DNA from: Immundisolibacteraceae bacterium
GTDB taxonomy: Bacteria; Pseudomonadota; Gammaproteobacteria; Immundisolibacterales; Immundisolibacteraceae
Length of the DNA: 9,560 nt
Direction of reading: 5' to 3'
NCBI GenBank assembly: GCA_019090185.1
Contig: JAHRWJ010000080.1
Coordinates: 1-9,560 of the forward strand
Below, piece after piece: positions 1 through 6,043 of the stretch. Position 1 is the stretch's first letter. Every line of letters starts with the position of its first letter. The notes under the pieces were generated by a model that did not search any database, was not told where the DNA came from, and was given only the letters and a program-made list of their open reading frames with translations. The position numbers and the translations under genes were made by a program.

Positions 1-4
1 ACAG

Positions 5-517
5 TTGTGGTTGCTCCGCCTGTTGATGGTCATTTTCACGTTATCGGCGTTATTGGCATCAACGCTAGCGACCAGCCAACCAGCCTATGTAATCGATTCG
101 CTATGGCTCGGCGTCAAACAGAACCGAAACCAGGATGCGGCAACCGTCAAAATCATCCATAGCGGTGAACAGGTCGATTTAATAAGGATTATCAACGGTC
201 AAGCCAACATTAAGACCGACGACGGCACTTTGGGCTGGATTGACGCTAGCTACCTAACCGAGCAAGCGGCTATTTCTACCCAGTTGGCACTGACGCAACA
301 ATCGATTGTTAAAAACCTGGCGCTGGTGTCCCAACTGGAACAGCAGACCAAACTGCTTGAAAAATTAGGCGAGCCCTTTAATCCGGCAAATCGAAAAATG
401 AAACAGTATTTGCTGTTAATCAGCAGCTGCGCCATTATTGGAGGACTCTGTTTCTGGGCCGGAGTCCGATGGCACCGGTATCGAGTTCAAAGACGCCTGG
501 GGGGGTTACTTCCCTAA
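5..517 (+). CDS. YgiM-like SH3 domain protein with C-terminal membrane anchor (possibly 5'-partial)
   Basis: Probable envelope protein of the SH3-and-anchor type (E. coli YgiM-like); its molecular role is not established. Order of parts: hydrophobic signal-like N-terminus (about 1-23), bacterial SH3 domain (about 28-86, ending in the typical GWIDASYL stretch), a Q/L-rich likely coiled coil (about 88-122), one membrane helix (about 134-155) and a short basic tail (RWHRYRVQRR). At 170 residues it is somewhat shorter than E. coli YgiM (about 206). The TTG at 5 is the first possible start, but the frame is open to the window edge, so the true start may lie outside. The ATG at 26 would remove the only arginine ahead of the hydrophobic core and is less likely. 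It precedes the DUF4124-glutaredoxin gene by 48 bases on the same strand, so the two may be cotranscribed. Family assignment is by eye from domain order; confidence in the exact start is low. Confidence 0.75.
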   Translation: MWLLRLLMVIFTLSALLASTLATSQPAYVIDSLWLGVKQNRNQDAATVKIIHSGEQVDLIRIINGQANIKTDDGTLGWIDASYLTEQAAISTQLALTQQSIVKNLALVSQLEQQTKLLEKLGEPFNPANRKMKQYLLLISSCAIIGGLCFWAGVRWHRYRVQRRLGGLLP

Positions 518-565
518 ATTCTCACACCAGGAAGCTGCAGGCCTAAATATCAGGGAGATCCTCTT

Positions 566-1054
566 GTGAACACCCGGAAAAATTTCATTTTTTACCCGCT
601 TCATCTGGTTATTTTCACTGCCCTGTTAGCGGCTACTAATTTTTCGGTAAACGCTGAGACGCTCTACCGCTGGATAGATGACCAGGGCCGGGTAACTTAT
701 CAGGGCTCGCCCCCCATCAAACAGCCATTCACTGAACAGGAAATAAAATCTGCCAGCGGCCAGATAGAACAGTCGCAAACTCAGCCCAGCGACATCACCT
801 TTTTTGCGATCGACGTTTGCGAAGCCTGCGACCTGGCTCGGCAAGATTTAACCCAACGGGGGTTGCGCTTCACTGAAATAAATCCACAAACCAATGATGA
901 AGCTGGCCGCGCTTTGCTGAATCGTTTTGGAAAGGTTCAGGTACCACTGTTTTACATCGGCGAAACCGTGGTCAAGGGTTACGAACCTAACTGGCTAGCC
1001 TCTGAGTTAGAAAAAGCCGGTTTTAGCACTTTACAACCGAGCGCCAACGACTAG
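566..1054 (+). CDS. Exported DUF4124-glutaredoxin fusion protein
   Basis: Predicted exported (periplasmic or membrane-tethered) thiol protein of 162 residues. Residues 1-30 look like a Sec signal with a likely cut after SVNA (A30). Residues 31-50 carry the DUF4124 signature (ETLYRWIDDQGRVTYQ). After a Gln/Ser-rich linker (about 58-75), residues 77-153 form a glutaredoxin-like fold: first strand, C85-E-A-C88, helix, the V126-P127 cis-proline element, and a GYEPNWL segment resembling the glutathione-side loop of glutaredoxins. Both active-site cysteines are present, so redox activity is plausible, with substrate unknown. The start is GTG at 566, supported by AGGGAG at 552-557 with 8 bases of spacing; a stop overlapping the GTG excludes the neighbouring TTG. 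The gene ends 30 bases from the ntrC stop, converging with it. DUF4124 has no known function; the periplasmic location is inferred from the signal. Confidence 0.85.
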   Translation: MNTRKNFIFYPLHLVIFTALLAATNFSVNAETLYRWIDDQGRVTYQGSPPIKQPFTEQEIKSASGQIEQSQTQPSDITFFAIDVCEACDLARQDLTQRGLRFTEINPQTNDEAGRALLNRFGKVQVPLFYIGETVVKGYEPNWLASELEKAGFSTLQPSAND

Positions 1055-1071
1055 CTAACGCTCTATTTTTT
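1039..1071 (+). terminator. Weak intrinsic terminator candidate after the DUF4124-glutaredoxin gene
   Basis: A 5-bp stem, GAGCG (1039-1043) with CGCTC (1059-1063), encloses a 15-base loop that contains the stop codon. It is followed by TA and six T residues (1066-1071). The stem is short and the loop long, so efficiency would be modest. The orientation suits the + strand genes; read from the ntrC side the A-run precedes the stem, so it is not a terminator for ntrC. Confidence 0.4.
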
Positions 1072-1083
1072 CGTCACCTATTG

Positions 1084-2484
1084 CTACCCATCCTCCATCC
1101 CCAGGTCACGAATTTTTCGGGTAATAGTATTGCGACCCCAGCCCAGTAACAGTGCCGCTTCCTGACGCCGTCCACCGGTACGCTCCAGAGCCACGGAAAT
1201 CAACGTTTTCTCGAACTCAGGCAATGCCTCATCCATCAATCCTTCCGCCCCCAGGGCCAATTTTTTGCCTGCCCAACGGCGCAGTGAAACCTGCCAATCC
1301 ACCGCCGTTTCGTTGCTGGAACTCTGCAACACCTCAGGCGGCAGATCTTCGACTTGTACCTGAAAACTAGGGGTCATTACGGTTAGCCAGCGTGCAACGT
1401 TCTCCAGTTGACGAACATTACCTGGCCACTCGAAACCCTGCAAAATCTGCATAGCACCCGCATGAATACTCTTGCGCTCCGCATCCAGCTCTTCCGCGGC
1501 GCGGGACAGAAAATGGTCAAACAGCGCTGGGATATCCTCTGCTCGCTCATTTAACGAGGGCACCCGGACTCGAACCACATTAAGCCGATGAAATAGGTCT
1601 TCTCGAAACGCCCCGGCTTCGACTTCTTTCTCCAGATCCTTGTGGGTGGCCGCGATCACCCGCACGTTCACTCGAATCGGCGCATGGCCGCCGACTCGGT
1701 AGAATTCACCTTCAGCCAACACCCGTAACAGACGAGTCTGCAGCTCTGCAGGCATATCGCCAATTTCATCGAGAAAAAGGGTGCCCTGATCGGCCTGTTG
1801 AAAACGGCCTTCCCGGGTTGACTGCGCCCCCGTAAATGCCCCCTTCTCATGGCCAAACAGTTCAGATTCCAGTAGCTCTCGAGTAATAGCAGCCATGTTC
1901 AATGCGATAAACGGTCCATCGGCACGCGGGCTATGACGATGCAACGCACTGGCGATCAATTCTTTTCCGGTTCCAGATTGGCCGGTAATTAACACATTGA
2001 TACTTGACTTGGATAACCGTCCAATCGCTCGAAAAACTTCCTGCATCGGCGGCGCGGCACCGATAATTTCGGCCGCTGTGGAGTTACCCCCCGGCATTGC
2101 TGGGTTATCAATATCACTCTGACTGACAGCCCTTTCAACCAGCGCAATGGCATCATCGACATCAAATGGTTTTGGCAGATATTCGAAAGCACCGCTTTGA
2201 AAAGCCGATACTGCACTATTAAGATCTGCGTGCGCGGTGGTGATTATCACCGGGACATCTGGCGCGACCTTGTTCAGGTGACGCAGCAATTCAAAGCCAT
2301 CCATGCCGGGCATACGAATATCGGTGATGATTGCCCTGGGGGTCTGCTTCTCAATTGCGGTCACCACTTCCAGGCCGGATTCAAACTCCAGACAGTCAAT
2401 ATTTGCACCATTGAGAGCTTTCGCTAATACCCACCGAATTGACCGATCATCATCGACAATCCAAACTTGATTTACAGCCTTCAT
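1084..2484 (-). CDS. ntrC: Nitrogen regulation response regulator NtrC (sigma-54 activator)
   Basis: Cytoplasmic DNA-binding activator of nitrogen-limitation genes. NtrB phosphorylates it; the oligomer then hydrolyses ATP to open sigma-54 promoters, including that of glnA. The 466 residues show a receiver domain (about 6-120; acidic cluster D11-D13, phospho-acceptor D55 in TDIRMPGMDG, conserved K105), an AAA+ domain (about 140-375) and a Fis-type helix-turn-helix (about 438-462, GWGRNTITRK). In the AAA+ part are Walker A GQSGTGKE (168-175), the sigma-54-contacting GAFTGA (215-220), Walker B GTLFLDE (234-240), the FREDLFHRLN segment with candidate arginine fingers (293-302) and WPGNVRQLEN (353-362). 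Length matches the E. coli protein (469). The ATG at 2484 lies two bases after the ntrB stop, so translational coupling is likely. Walker A has Gln at 169 where Glu is usual. Identity is near certain. Confidence 0.98.
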   Translation of the reverse strand: MKAVNQVWIVDDDRSIRWVLAKALNGANIDCLEFESGLEVVTAIEKQTPRAIITDIRMPGMDGFELLRHLNKVAPDVPVIITTAHADLNSAVSAFQSGAFEYLPKPFDVDDAIALVERAVSQSDIDNPAMPGGNSTAAEIIGAAPPMQEVFRAIGRLSKSSINVLITGQSGTGKELIASALHRHSPRADGPFIALNMAAITRELLESELFGHEKGAFTGAQSTREGRFQQADQGTLFLDEIGDMPAELQTRLLRVLAEGEFYRVGGHAPIRVNVRVIAATHKDLEKEVEAGAFREDLFHRLNVVRVRVPSLNERAEDIPALFDHFLSRAAEELDAERKSIHAGAMQILQGFEWPGNVRQLENVARWLTVMTPSFQVQVEDLPPEVLQSSSNETAVDWQVSLRRWAGKKLALGAEGLMDEALPEFEKTLISVALERTGGRRQEAALLLGWGRNTITRKIRDLGMEDG

Positions 2485-2486
2485 CT

Positions 2487-3635
2487 CTACTCGTCGGCAA
2501 TCGTTAAATAAACAGAAAACACCGTATGGCCTGGCTCACTAGTAAAATTGACTAACCCACCTTGCTGATTAAACAGCGACTGGGCGATCGGTAAACCCAA
2601 TCCGGAGCCATTCGCCCGCCCGGTGATTAACGGATAAAAAATCTGCTGCTGCAGCTCTACCGGAACCCCTGGGCCGTCATCAATAATATCTACCTGAGCC
2701 ACCAGTCGGTGACGCTTGGTGCCGATGGTCATATTTCGCCTGACCCTGGACCTAAAAGTAATTTGCCCACTTTGACTGGACTCAATTAATGCCTGCTGGC
2801 CATTTCGAACAATATTAAGAAAGCCCTGAATCAGCAGTTCCGCGTCACCCTGAATTTCCGGAATGCTGGGATCGTAGTCGGTCTTTAACTTAATGGTCGA
2901 AGGCAGTTCAACCGCCACCAGCGCATAAACTCTTTCCAGTACTTCATGAACATTGACTTTAGAAATGTCTGCGGAAATATTCGGCGTCAGCATTCGATTG
3001 ACCAGGTTAGCCAAACGGTCTGCTTCGGCCAGTATCACTGCCGTATATTCGCGCAACTCTTCACTGTCTAGCTGCTTGTCGAGTAGCTGCGCCGCACCCC
3101 GCAGTCCACCCAGAGGGTTTCTGACTTCATGGGCAAAGCCCCGCAACATGTCATCACTTATTTGCCGCAGAGCCCGCATTTCGGCATCCCGCATAACCGT
3201 TCGAGGCGCATCAAAAGCATTAAATTCGATCAACAACCGGCAGGGCCCGTCGGCGAACACCGGCGTCACCGCACAGGTGAACTTACGCAACAAACCGCCA
3301 TGGTTTACTACCTCGACCTCATGCTGCGACAGGGGTTGCTGCTCGACCAACGCAGCGTTGAGCATGGAGGAGTAATCATCGGCGTTAAGCCAGGCCCGCC
3401 CTAATGGCATCCCGGTGAGCTGATTAGCACTGATTCCAAATAGATTCTCAGCTGACGTATTCAGCTCTAGCACGGCTAACTTCTCATCCAGAAGCACAAC
3501 CGCACTTTGCATCAGGTCAATATAATTGGTGGTACTGCTCAGCAATACTGATTTAGCAACAAGAGCGCTAGCCTCAAACTTAGCCTCCCGCCTTAGGGCG
3601 GGCGATGTTTCGTTGCACGTAAATCGTGATGACAT
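2487..3635 (-). CDS. ntrB: Nitrogen regulation sensor histidine kinase NtrB
   Basis: Cytoplasmic sensor kinase/phosphatase that sets NtrC phosphorylation; in this family PII protein switches it to phosphatase when nitrogen is plentiful. There is no membrane segment, as expected. Parts: PAS domain (about 36-140), dimerisation/phospho-acceptor helix with H169 in RGFAHEVRNPLGG, and HATPase domain (about 265-380) with N-box around N274/N278 (NIVRNGQQAL), G1 box DDGPG (319-323) and G2 box GSGLGL (343-348). The start is doubtful. The ATG at 3635 gives 382 residues but overlaps the upstream gene by 56 bases and has only a distant AGGG. Family members are about 350-360 residues, so the in-frame TTG at 3545 (352 residues) or ATG at 3512 (341 residues) could be real; neither has a clear ribosome site. 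The gene lies between the DUF4124 gene and ntrC, in one operon. Confidence 0.96.
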   Translation of the reverse strand: MSSRFTCNETSPALRREAKFEASALVAKSVLLSSTTNYIDLMQSAVVLLDEKLAVLELNTSAENLFGISANQLTGMPLGRAWLNADDYSSMLNAALVEQQPLSQHEVEVVNHGGLLRKFTCAVTPVFADGPCRLLIEFNAFDAPRTVMRDAEMRALRQISDDMLRGFAHEVRNPLGGLRGAAQLLDKQLDSEELREYTAVILAEADRLANLVNRMLTPNISADISKVNVHEVLERVYALVAVELPSTIKLKTDYDPSIPEIQGDAELLIQGFLNIVRNGQQALIESSQSGQITFRSRVRRNMTIGTKRHRLVAQVDIIDDGPGVPVELQQQIFYPLITGRANGSGLGLPIAQSLFNQQGGLVNFTSEPGHTVFSVYLTIADE

Positions 3636-4155
3636 CGCTCTGCATGACCCTATCTTTCTCAGCCGACTGCACTGCTAACTGGAGGGTGTGTGCCCCTCGT
3701 GCCAGGGCAGGCAAAGTAAACCGGGTCGACCGACCTGGCTCGGCATGGATCTGACCATCGAGCAACAGCAGCAATTGATCTCCCCGTTTTAGTGACGGTT
3801 CAATCTGGCCAACAACAACGATTGATAACGCCTCTTGATTACGGAAGGTAGCTTCAGTCGTAGGTGACTTTATCGATAAGCTGGTGTAGGAAAGTTTCTC
3901 CACAACAGAGCCACGATTGGATTTTTTAGCCCCCTTGGGGCTTATGATCATCGGTTCTTCAACAACCACTGGCTCAGAACCTAACCGTGATTCGTCGGAG
4001 AACTCCACGCTTCCGTCAGGATGCTGCCACCGATAAACCGTAACGGCTTTTTCAGCATTGGCGATGTTTAGGAATAGCATTCCGACAACAAAGCCAAACA
4101 ACAGCATCATCTTGGCATACGAACATTGAAACTGGAGCCGATTCATTCTCTGCAT
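3580..4155 (-). CDS. Exported DUF4124 domain protein in the glnA-ntrBC cluster
   Basis: Predicted exported protein of 191 residues, function unknown. Residues 1-34 form a signal sequence with a long hydrophobic core and a likely cut after NIANA (A34). DUF4124 follows (about 37-58, VTVYRWQHPDGSVEFSD), then a linker with a KGAKKSNR basic patch (74-81). A C-terminal region (about 92-182) alternates hydrophobic strands and includes LLLLLDG and LARGAHTLQLAV, resembling the Ig-like beta-sandwich appended to some penicillin-binding proteins; that comparison is by eye. The ATG at 4155 has AGGA 8 bases upstream; an ATG three codons later is possible. It lies 57 bases after glnA and overlaps the longest ntrB frame by 56 bases, so cotranscription with ntrBC is likely. 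As I recall, Pseudomonas genomes also have small genes between glnA and ntrB, so the placement may be conserved. A role in nitrogen sensing is not shown. Confidence 0.85.
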   Translation of the reverse strand: MQRMNRLQFQCSYAKMMLLFGFVVGMLFLNIANAEKAVTVYRWQHPDGSVEFSDESRLGSEPVVVEEPMIISPKGAKKSNRGSVVEKLSYTSLSIKSPTTEATFRNQEALSIVVVGQIEPSLKRGDQLLLLLDGQIHAEPGRSTRFTLPALARGAHTLQLAVQSAEKDRVMQSDVITIYVQRNIARPKAGG

Positions 4156-4172
4156 AACGCCTATCCTAAGTT

Positions 4173-4204
4173 CGTGGGGGTACTCTATTTAGAGCACCCC
4201 CACG
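4173..4204 (-). other. GC-rich hairpin between glnA and the DUF4124-ntrBC genes
   Basis: Perfect 9-bp arms CGTGGGGGT (4173-4181) and ACCCCCACG (4196-4204) flank, after one A/C mismatch, an inner CTCT/AGAG stem with a 4-base loop. It begins 8 bases beyond the glnA stop. No T-run follows on the minus strand, so it is not a standard intrinsic terminator. It may protect the glnA mRNA 3' end after processing, or attenuate read-through into ntrBC. The hairpin is certain as sequence; its role is inferred. Confidence 0.7.
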
Positions 4205-4212
4205 AGAGCTGG

Positions 4213-5622
4213 TTAGCAGCTGTAATACATATCAAATTCAACGGGATGGGTGGTTTGGCGTAAACGGGTCACCTCTTCCATTTTCAGGTTGATATAGCCG
4301 TCGATCATGTCATCGGTAAACACGCCGCCAGCGGTCAGGAAGCCACGATCCTGATCGAGCGCTTCTAATGCCTGATCAAGCGAAGAGCAGACGGTAGGAA
4401 TGCCTTCAGCTTCCTCTGGAGAGAGGTCATATAAATCCTTATCCATAGCTTCGCCTGGATCAATTTTATTGGCGATGCCATCCAGACCGGCCATCAGCAG
4501 GGCTGCAAAGGTCAGATAAGGGTTACCGGATGAATCGGGAAAGCGTACTTCAACCCGACGGCCCTTTGGCGAAGCCACAAACGGAATACGCACCGAAGCA
4601 GAGCGATTACGTGCTGAGTAAGCAAGCATTACTGGTGCTTCGAAACCAGGAACTAAACGTTTGTAACTGTTGGTGGTTGCGTTGGTAAAGGCGTTAATAG
4701 CCCGTGCATGTTTGAAAATGCCACCGATGTAATAAAGCGCGGTCTGTGACAACCCACCGTAGAGGTCACCACTGAACAGGTTCTCACCACCTTTAGCCAG
4801 GGACTGATGCACATGCATGCCGCTGCCATTATCAGTAACTAACGGCTTAGGCATAAAAGTAGCCGTTTTGCCGTAATTATGGGCTACGTTCTGCACCACA
4901 TATTTCAGTAGTAAGGTTTCGTCTGCCTTACGAACCAGCGTGTTGAATCGGGTGCCAATTTCGCACTGACCAGCGGTGGCAACCTCATGATGATGAACCT
5001 CGACCGGCACATCCATTTCTTCCAGGGTCAAACACATAGCCGCACGCATGTCATGCAGTGAATCAACCGGCGGCACAGGAAAATAACCACCTTTAACAGA
5101 AGGTCGATGGCCGATGTTGCCATCTTCAAATTCACTGGCGCTGTTCCAGCTGCCCTCTTCGGAATCAACTTCCACAAAGCAGCCGTTTACCGAGTCACCC
5201 CAGCGAACATCATCGAGTACAAAAAATTCAGGCTCAGGACCAAAAAACGCGGTATCCGCGATGCCTGTTTCCTTCATATAGGCTTCTGCTCGTTTAGCCA
5301 ACGAACGAGGGTCACGCTCGTAGCCCTGGCGGGTATGCGGATCGAGTACGTCACAACGAATATTCATCGTCACTTCATCGGTAAAAGGGTCTAGCACCGC
5401 AGAAGCTGGCTCTGGAGCAAGCACCATGTCGGATTCATTAATACCCTTCCATCCGGCGATAGAGGAACCATCGAACATAATGCCATCTTCGAAAGTATCT
5501 TCATCGACACAGCTAGCGGGCACACTCAGGTGCTGCTCTTTGCCCTTGGTATCAACAAATCGGTAATCAACAAACTTCACATTTTGTTCTTTAATCGTTT
5601 TTAAAACGTCTGCAGCAGACAT
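4213..5622 (-). CDS. glnA: Glutamine synthetase, type I (adenylylation-regulated)
   Basis: Cytoplasmic dodecameric enzyme making glutamine from glutamate, ammonia and ATP, the main ammonia-assimilation route under nitrogen limitation. The 469 residues equal the E. coli length. The N-terminal beta-grasp domain (about 15-100) contains DGSS (51-54). The catalytic domain shows metal and substrate residues E130 and E132 (GPEPEFF), H270 and H272 ([10 protein letters not shown]), R340 ([11 protein letters not shown]) and E358 ([13 protein letters not shown]). Y398 in DKDLYDL matches the tyrosine adenylylated by GlnE, so this is the GSI-beta form. The ATG at 5622 is preceded by GGAG (5635-5632) with 9 bases of spacing. 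Upstream is a sigma-54/NtrC control region; downstream, after a hairpin, are the DUF4124 gene and ntrBC. NtrC-P activation is strongly suggested by the sequence. Nothing in the protein looks altered. Confidence 0.99.
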   Translation of the reverse strand: MSAADVLKTIKEQNVKFVDYRFVDTKGKEQHLSVPASCVDEDTFEDGIMFDGSSIAGWKGINESDMVLAPEPASAVLDPFTDEVTMNIRCDVLDPHTRQGYERDPRSLAKRAEAYMKETGIADTAFFGPEPEFFVLDDVRWGDSVNGCFVEVDSEEGSWNSASEFEDGNIGHRPSVKGGYFPVPPVDSLHDMRAAMCLTLEEMDVPVEVHHHEVATAGQCEIGTRFNTLVRKADETLLLKYVVQNVAHNYGKTATFMPKPLVTDNGSGMHVHQSLAKGGENLFSGDLYGGLSQTALYYIGGIFKHARAINAFTNATTNSYKRLVPGFEAPVMLAYSARNRSASVRIPFVASPKGRRVEVRFPDSSGNPYLTFAALLMAGLDGIANKIDPGEAMDKDLYDLSPEEAEGIPTVCSSLDQALEALDQDRGFLTAGGVFTDDMIDGYINLKMEEVTRLRQTTHPVEFDMYYSC

Positions 5623-5648
5623 ATTTATTCACTCCGTAAGCTAGCTAG

Positions 5649-5672
5649 AAAAAAATTCAATACCTGTATTTG
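5649..5672 (-). terminator. Weak hairpin plus U7 tract in the glnA leader (possible attenuator)
   Basis: On the minus strand CAAATACAGGTATTG (5672-5658) can fold into a short AU-rich hairpin: CAA pairs with TTG, one A bulges, and TA pairs with TA around a small loop. It is followed by AA and seven T residues (5655-5649). It starts one base after the stop of the 13-codon leader ORF. The stem is too weak for a confident terminator, and transcription evidently must pass it to reach glnA. Confidence 0.2.
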
Positions 5673-5673
5673 T

Positions 5674-5715
5674 TTATTCCCGGGTCAGCCACTGAATCGC
5701 TGCAGCCCCATTCAT
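5674..5715 (-). CDS. Possible 13-codon leader ORF upstream of glnA
   Basis: ATG at 5715 reads MNGAAAIQWLTRE and then TAA (5676-5674). AAGGA at 5729-5725 stands 9 bases ahead, a better ribosome site than several real genes here have. It lies inside the predicted glnA mRNA leader and ends just before the weak hairpin/U7. The peptide matches nothing I recognise and has one Gln and no codon run typical of attenuator peptides. An overlapping 22-codon frame starts at the ATG at 5725 (inside the same AAGGATG) and has no suitably spaced site of its own. Chance occurrence is quite possible. Confidence 0.25.
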   Translation of the reverse strand: MNGAAAIQWLTRE

Positions 5716-5810
5716 AAACAGACATCCTTCAGAAACCCCACAACGCCCAGATTGCTCCAGGTGCCTCAATCAATTCAAACTCTCCCAACAACCTGCTGCT
5801 TGTGGGCTGG

Positions 5811-5823
5811 CGACAAATTGTCG
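5811..5823. repeat. 13-base palindrome in the glnA leader
   Basis: CGACAAATTGTCG has perfect 6-base arms around a central A. It falls about +16 to +28 from the predicted sigma-54 start, so it could be a repressor operator or an RNA hairpin near the mRNA 5' end. The flanking GCCAGC and CCAGC copies are direct, not inverted, and do not extend it. No binding protein can be assigned. Confidence 0.4.
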
Positions 5824-5848
5824 ACAGCTGGCAACCTGATTATTTTAG

Positions 5849-5864
5849 AGCAGGAAGTATGCCA
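5849..5864 (-). promoter_or_regulatory. Sigma-54 (-24/-12) promoter of glnA
   Basis: The minus strand reads TGGCATACTTCCTGCT, against the consensus TGGCACG-N4-TTGCW. The invariant GG (5863-5862) and GC (5851-5850) are separated by exactly 10 bases. Predicted transcription start is about 5838, giving a leader of about 216 bases. An NtrC site lies 121-135 bases upstream, the usual enhancer distance. The -12 half is imperfect (CTGC for TTGC), but the spacing and context make the call good. Confidence 0.8.
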
Positions 5865-5885
5865 GTGAAGAGATTGGCTTATTCA

Positions 5886-5891
5886 ATTATA
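5886..5891 (-). promoter_or_regulatory. Possible sigma-70 -10 box for glnA
   Basis: A perfect TATAAT (5891-5886, minus strand) lies between the NtrC site and the sigma-54 element. No good -35 hexamer is found 16-18 bases upstream; the best is TTAAGT (5915-5910). E. coli glnA also has a sigma-70 promoter upstream of its sigma-54 promoter, so a similar weak second promoter is plausible. The tract is AT-rich, so chance is also possible. Confidence 0.3.
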
Positions 5892-5958
5892 AAACCCTAG
5901 TTTGTTAATACTTAAACCACAAATAGCGCGTCAAGATCGAGCAAAACCAAAAGCCAGC

Positions 5959-5973
5959 GCACCATTCTGGTGC
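5959..5973. promoter_or_regulatory. NtrC enhancer site upstream of glnA
   Basis: GCACCATTCTGGTGC is a perfect inverted repeat (GCACCA-N3-TGGTGC) with the same arms and spacing as the strong E. coli glnA NtrC sites. One arm extends to TTGCACCA on the minus strand. Its centre is about -128 from the predicted start. A second strong site, usual in E. coli, was not found; the stretch at 5941-5955 is only a poor match. Confidence 0.9.
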
Positions 5974-6043
5974 AATCCAGCCATGCAAATCATACCTTGC
6001 CTGCCAATGCTACCGATTACTGAAGCCTCCTGGTGGCAGATCA

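Larger units (their letters stand above)
5623..6043 (-). promoter_or_regulatory. glnA upstream control region and 5' leader
   Basis: This 421-base gene-free stretch separates the mrcA stop from glnA. From the mrcA end it holds a long-loop inverted repeat, CTGCCA (6001-6006) with TGGCAG (6034-6039) and no U-tract, the NtrC site, a TATAAT hexamer, the sigma-54 element, and a predicted 216-base leader from about 5838. The leader contains a 13-base palindrome (5811-5823), a possible 13-codon ORF (5674-5715), a weak hairpin plus U7 (5672-5649) and the glnA ribosome site. No convincing mrcA terminator and no known riboswitch was recognised. Individual elements are listed separately. Confidence 0.8.

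Noticed and set aside
2953..3375. 140-codon open frame on the + strand opposite ntrB
   Set aside because: It lies wholly antisense to conserved NtrB coding sequence and its translation has no domain pattern. It is the usual shadow of a GC-balanced gene.
5639..5646. AGCTAGCT palindrome just upstream of the glnA ribosome site
   Set aside because: A short 8-base self-complementary repeat with no flanking extension; chance is the simpler explanation.
6001..6039. CTGCCA/TGGCAG inverted repeat after mrcA as a terminator or NtrC half-site
   Set aside because: The 6-bp arms are separated by 27 bases with no U-tract, and the TGCCACCA half has an extra base relative to the NtrC arm. It is too weak to call as either.
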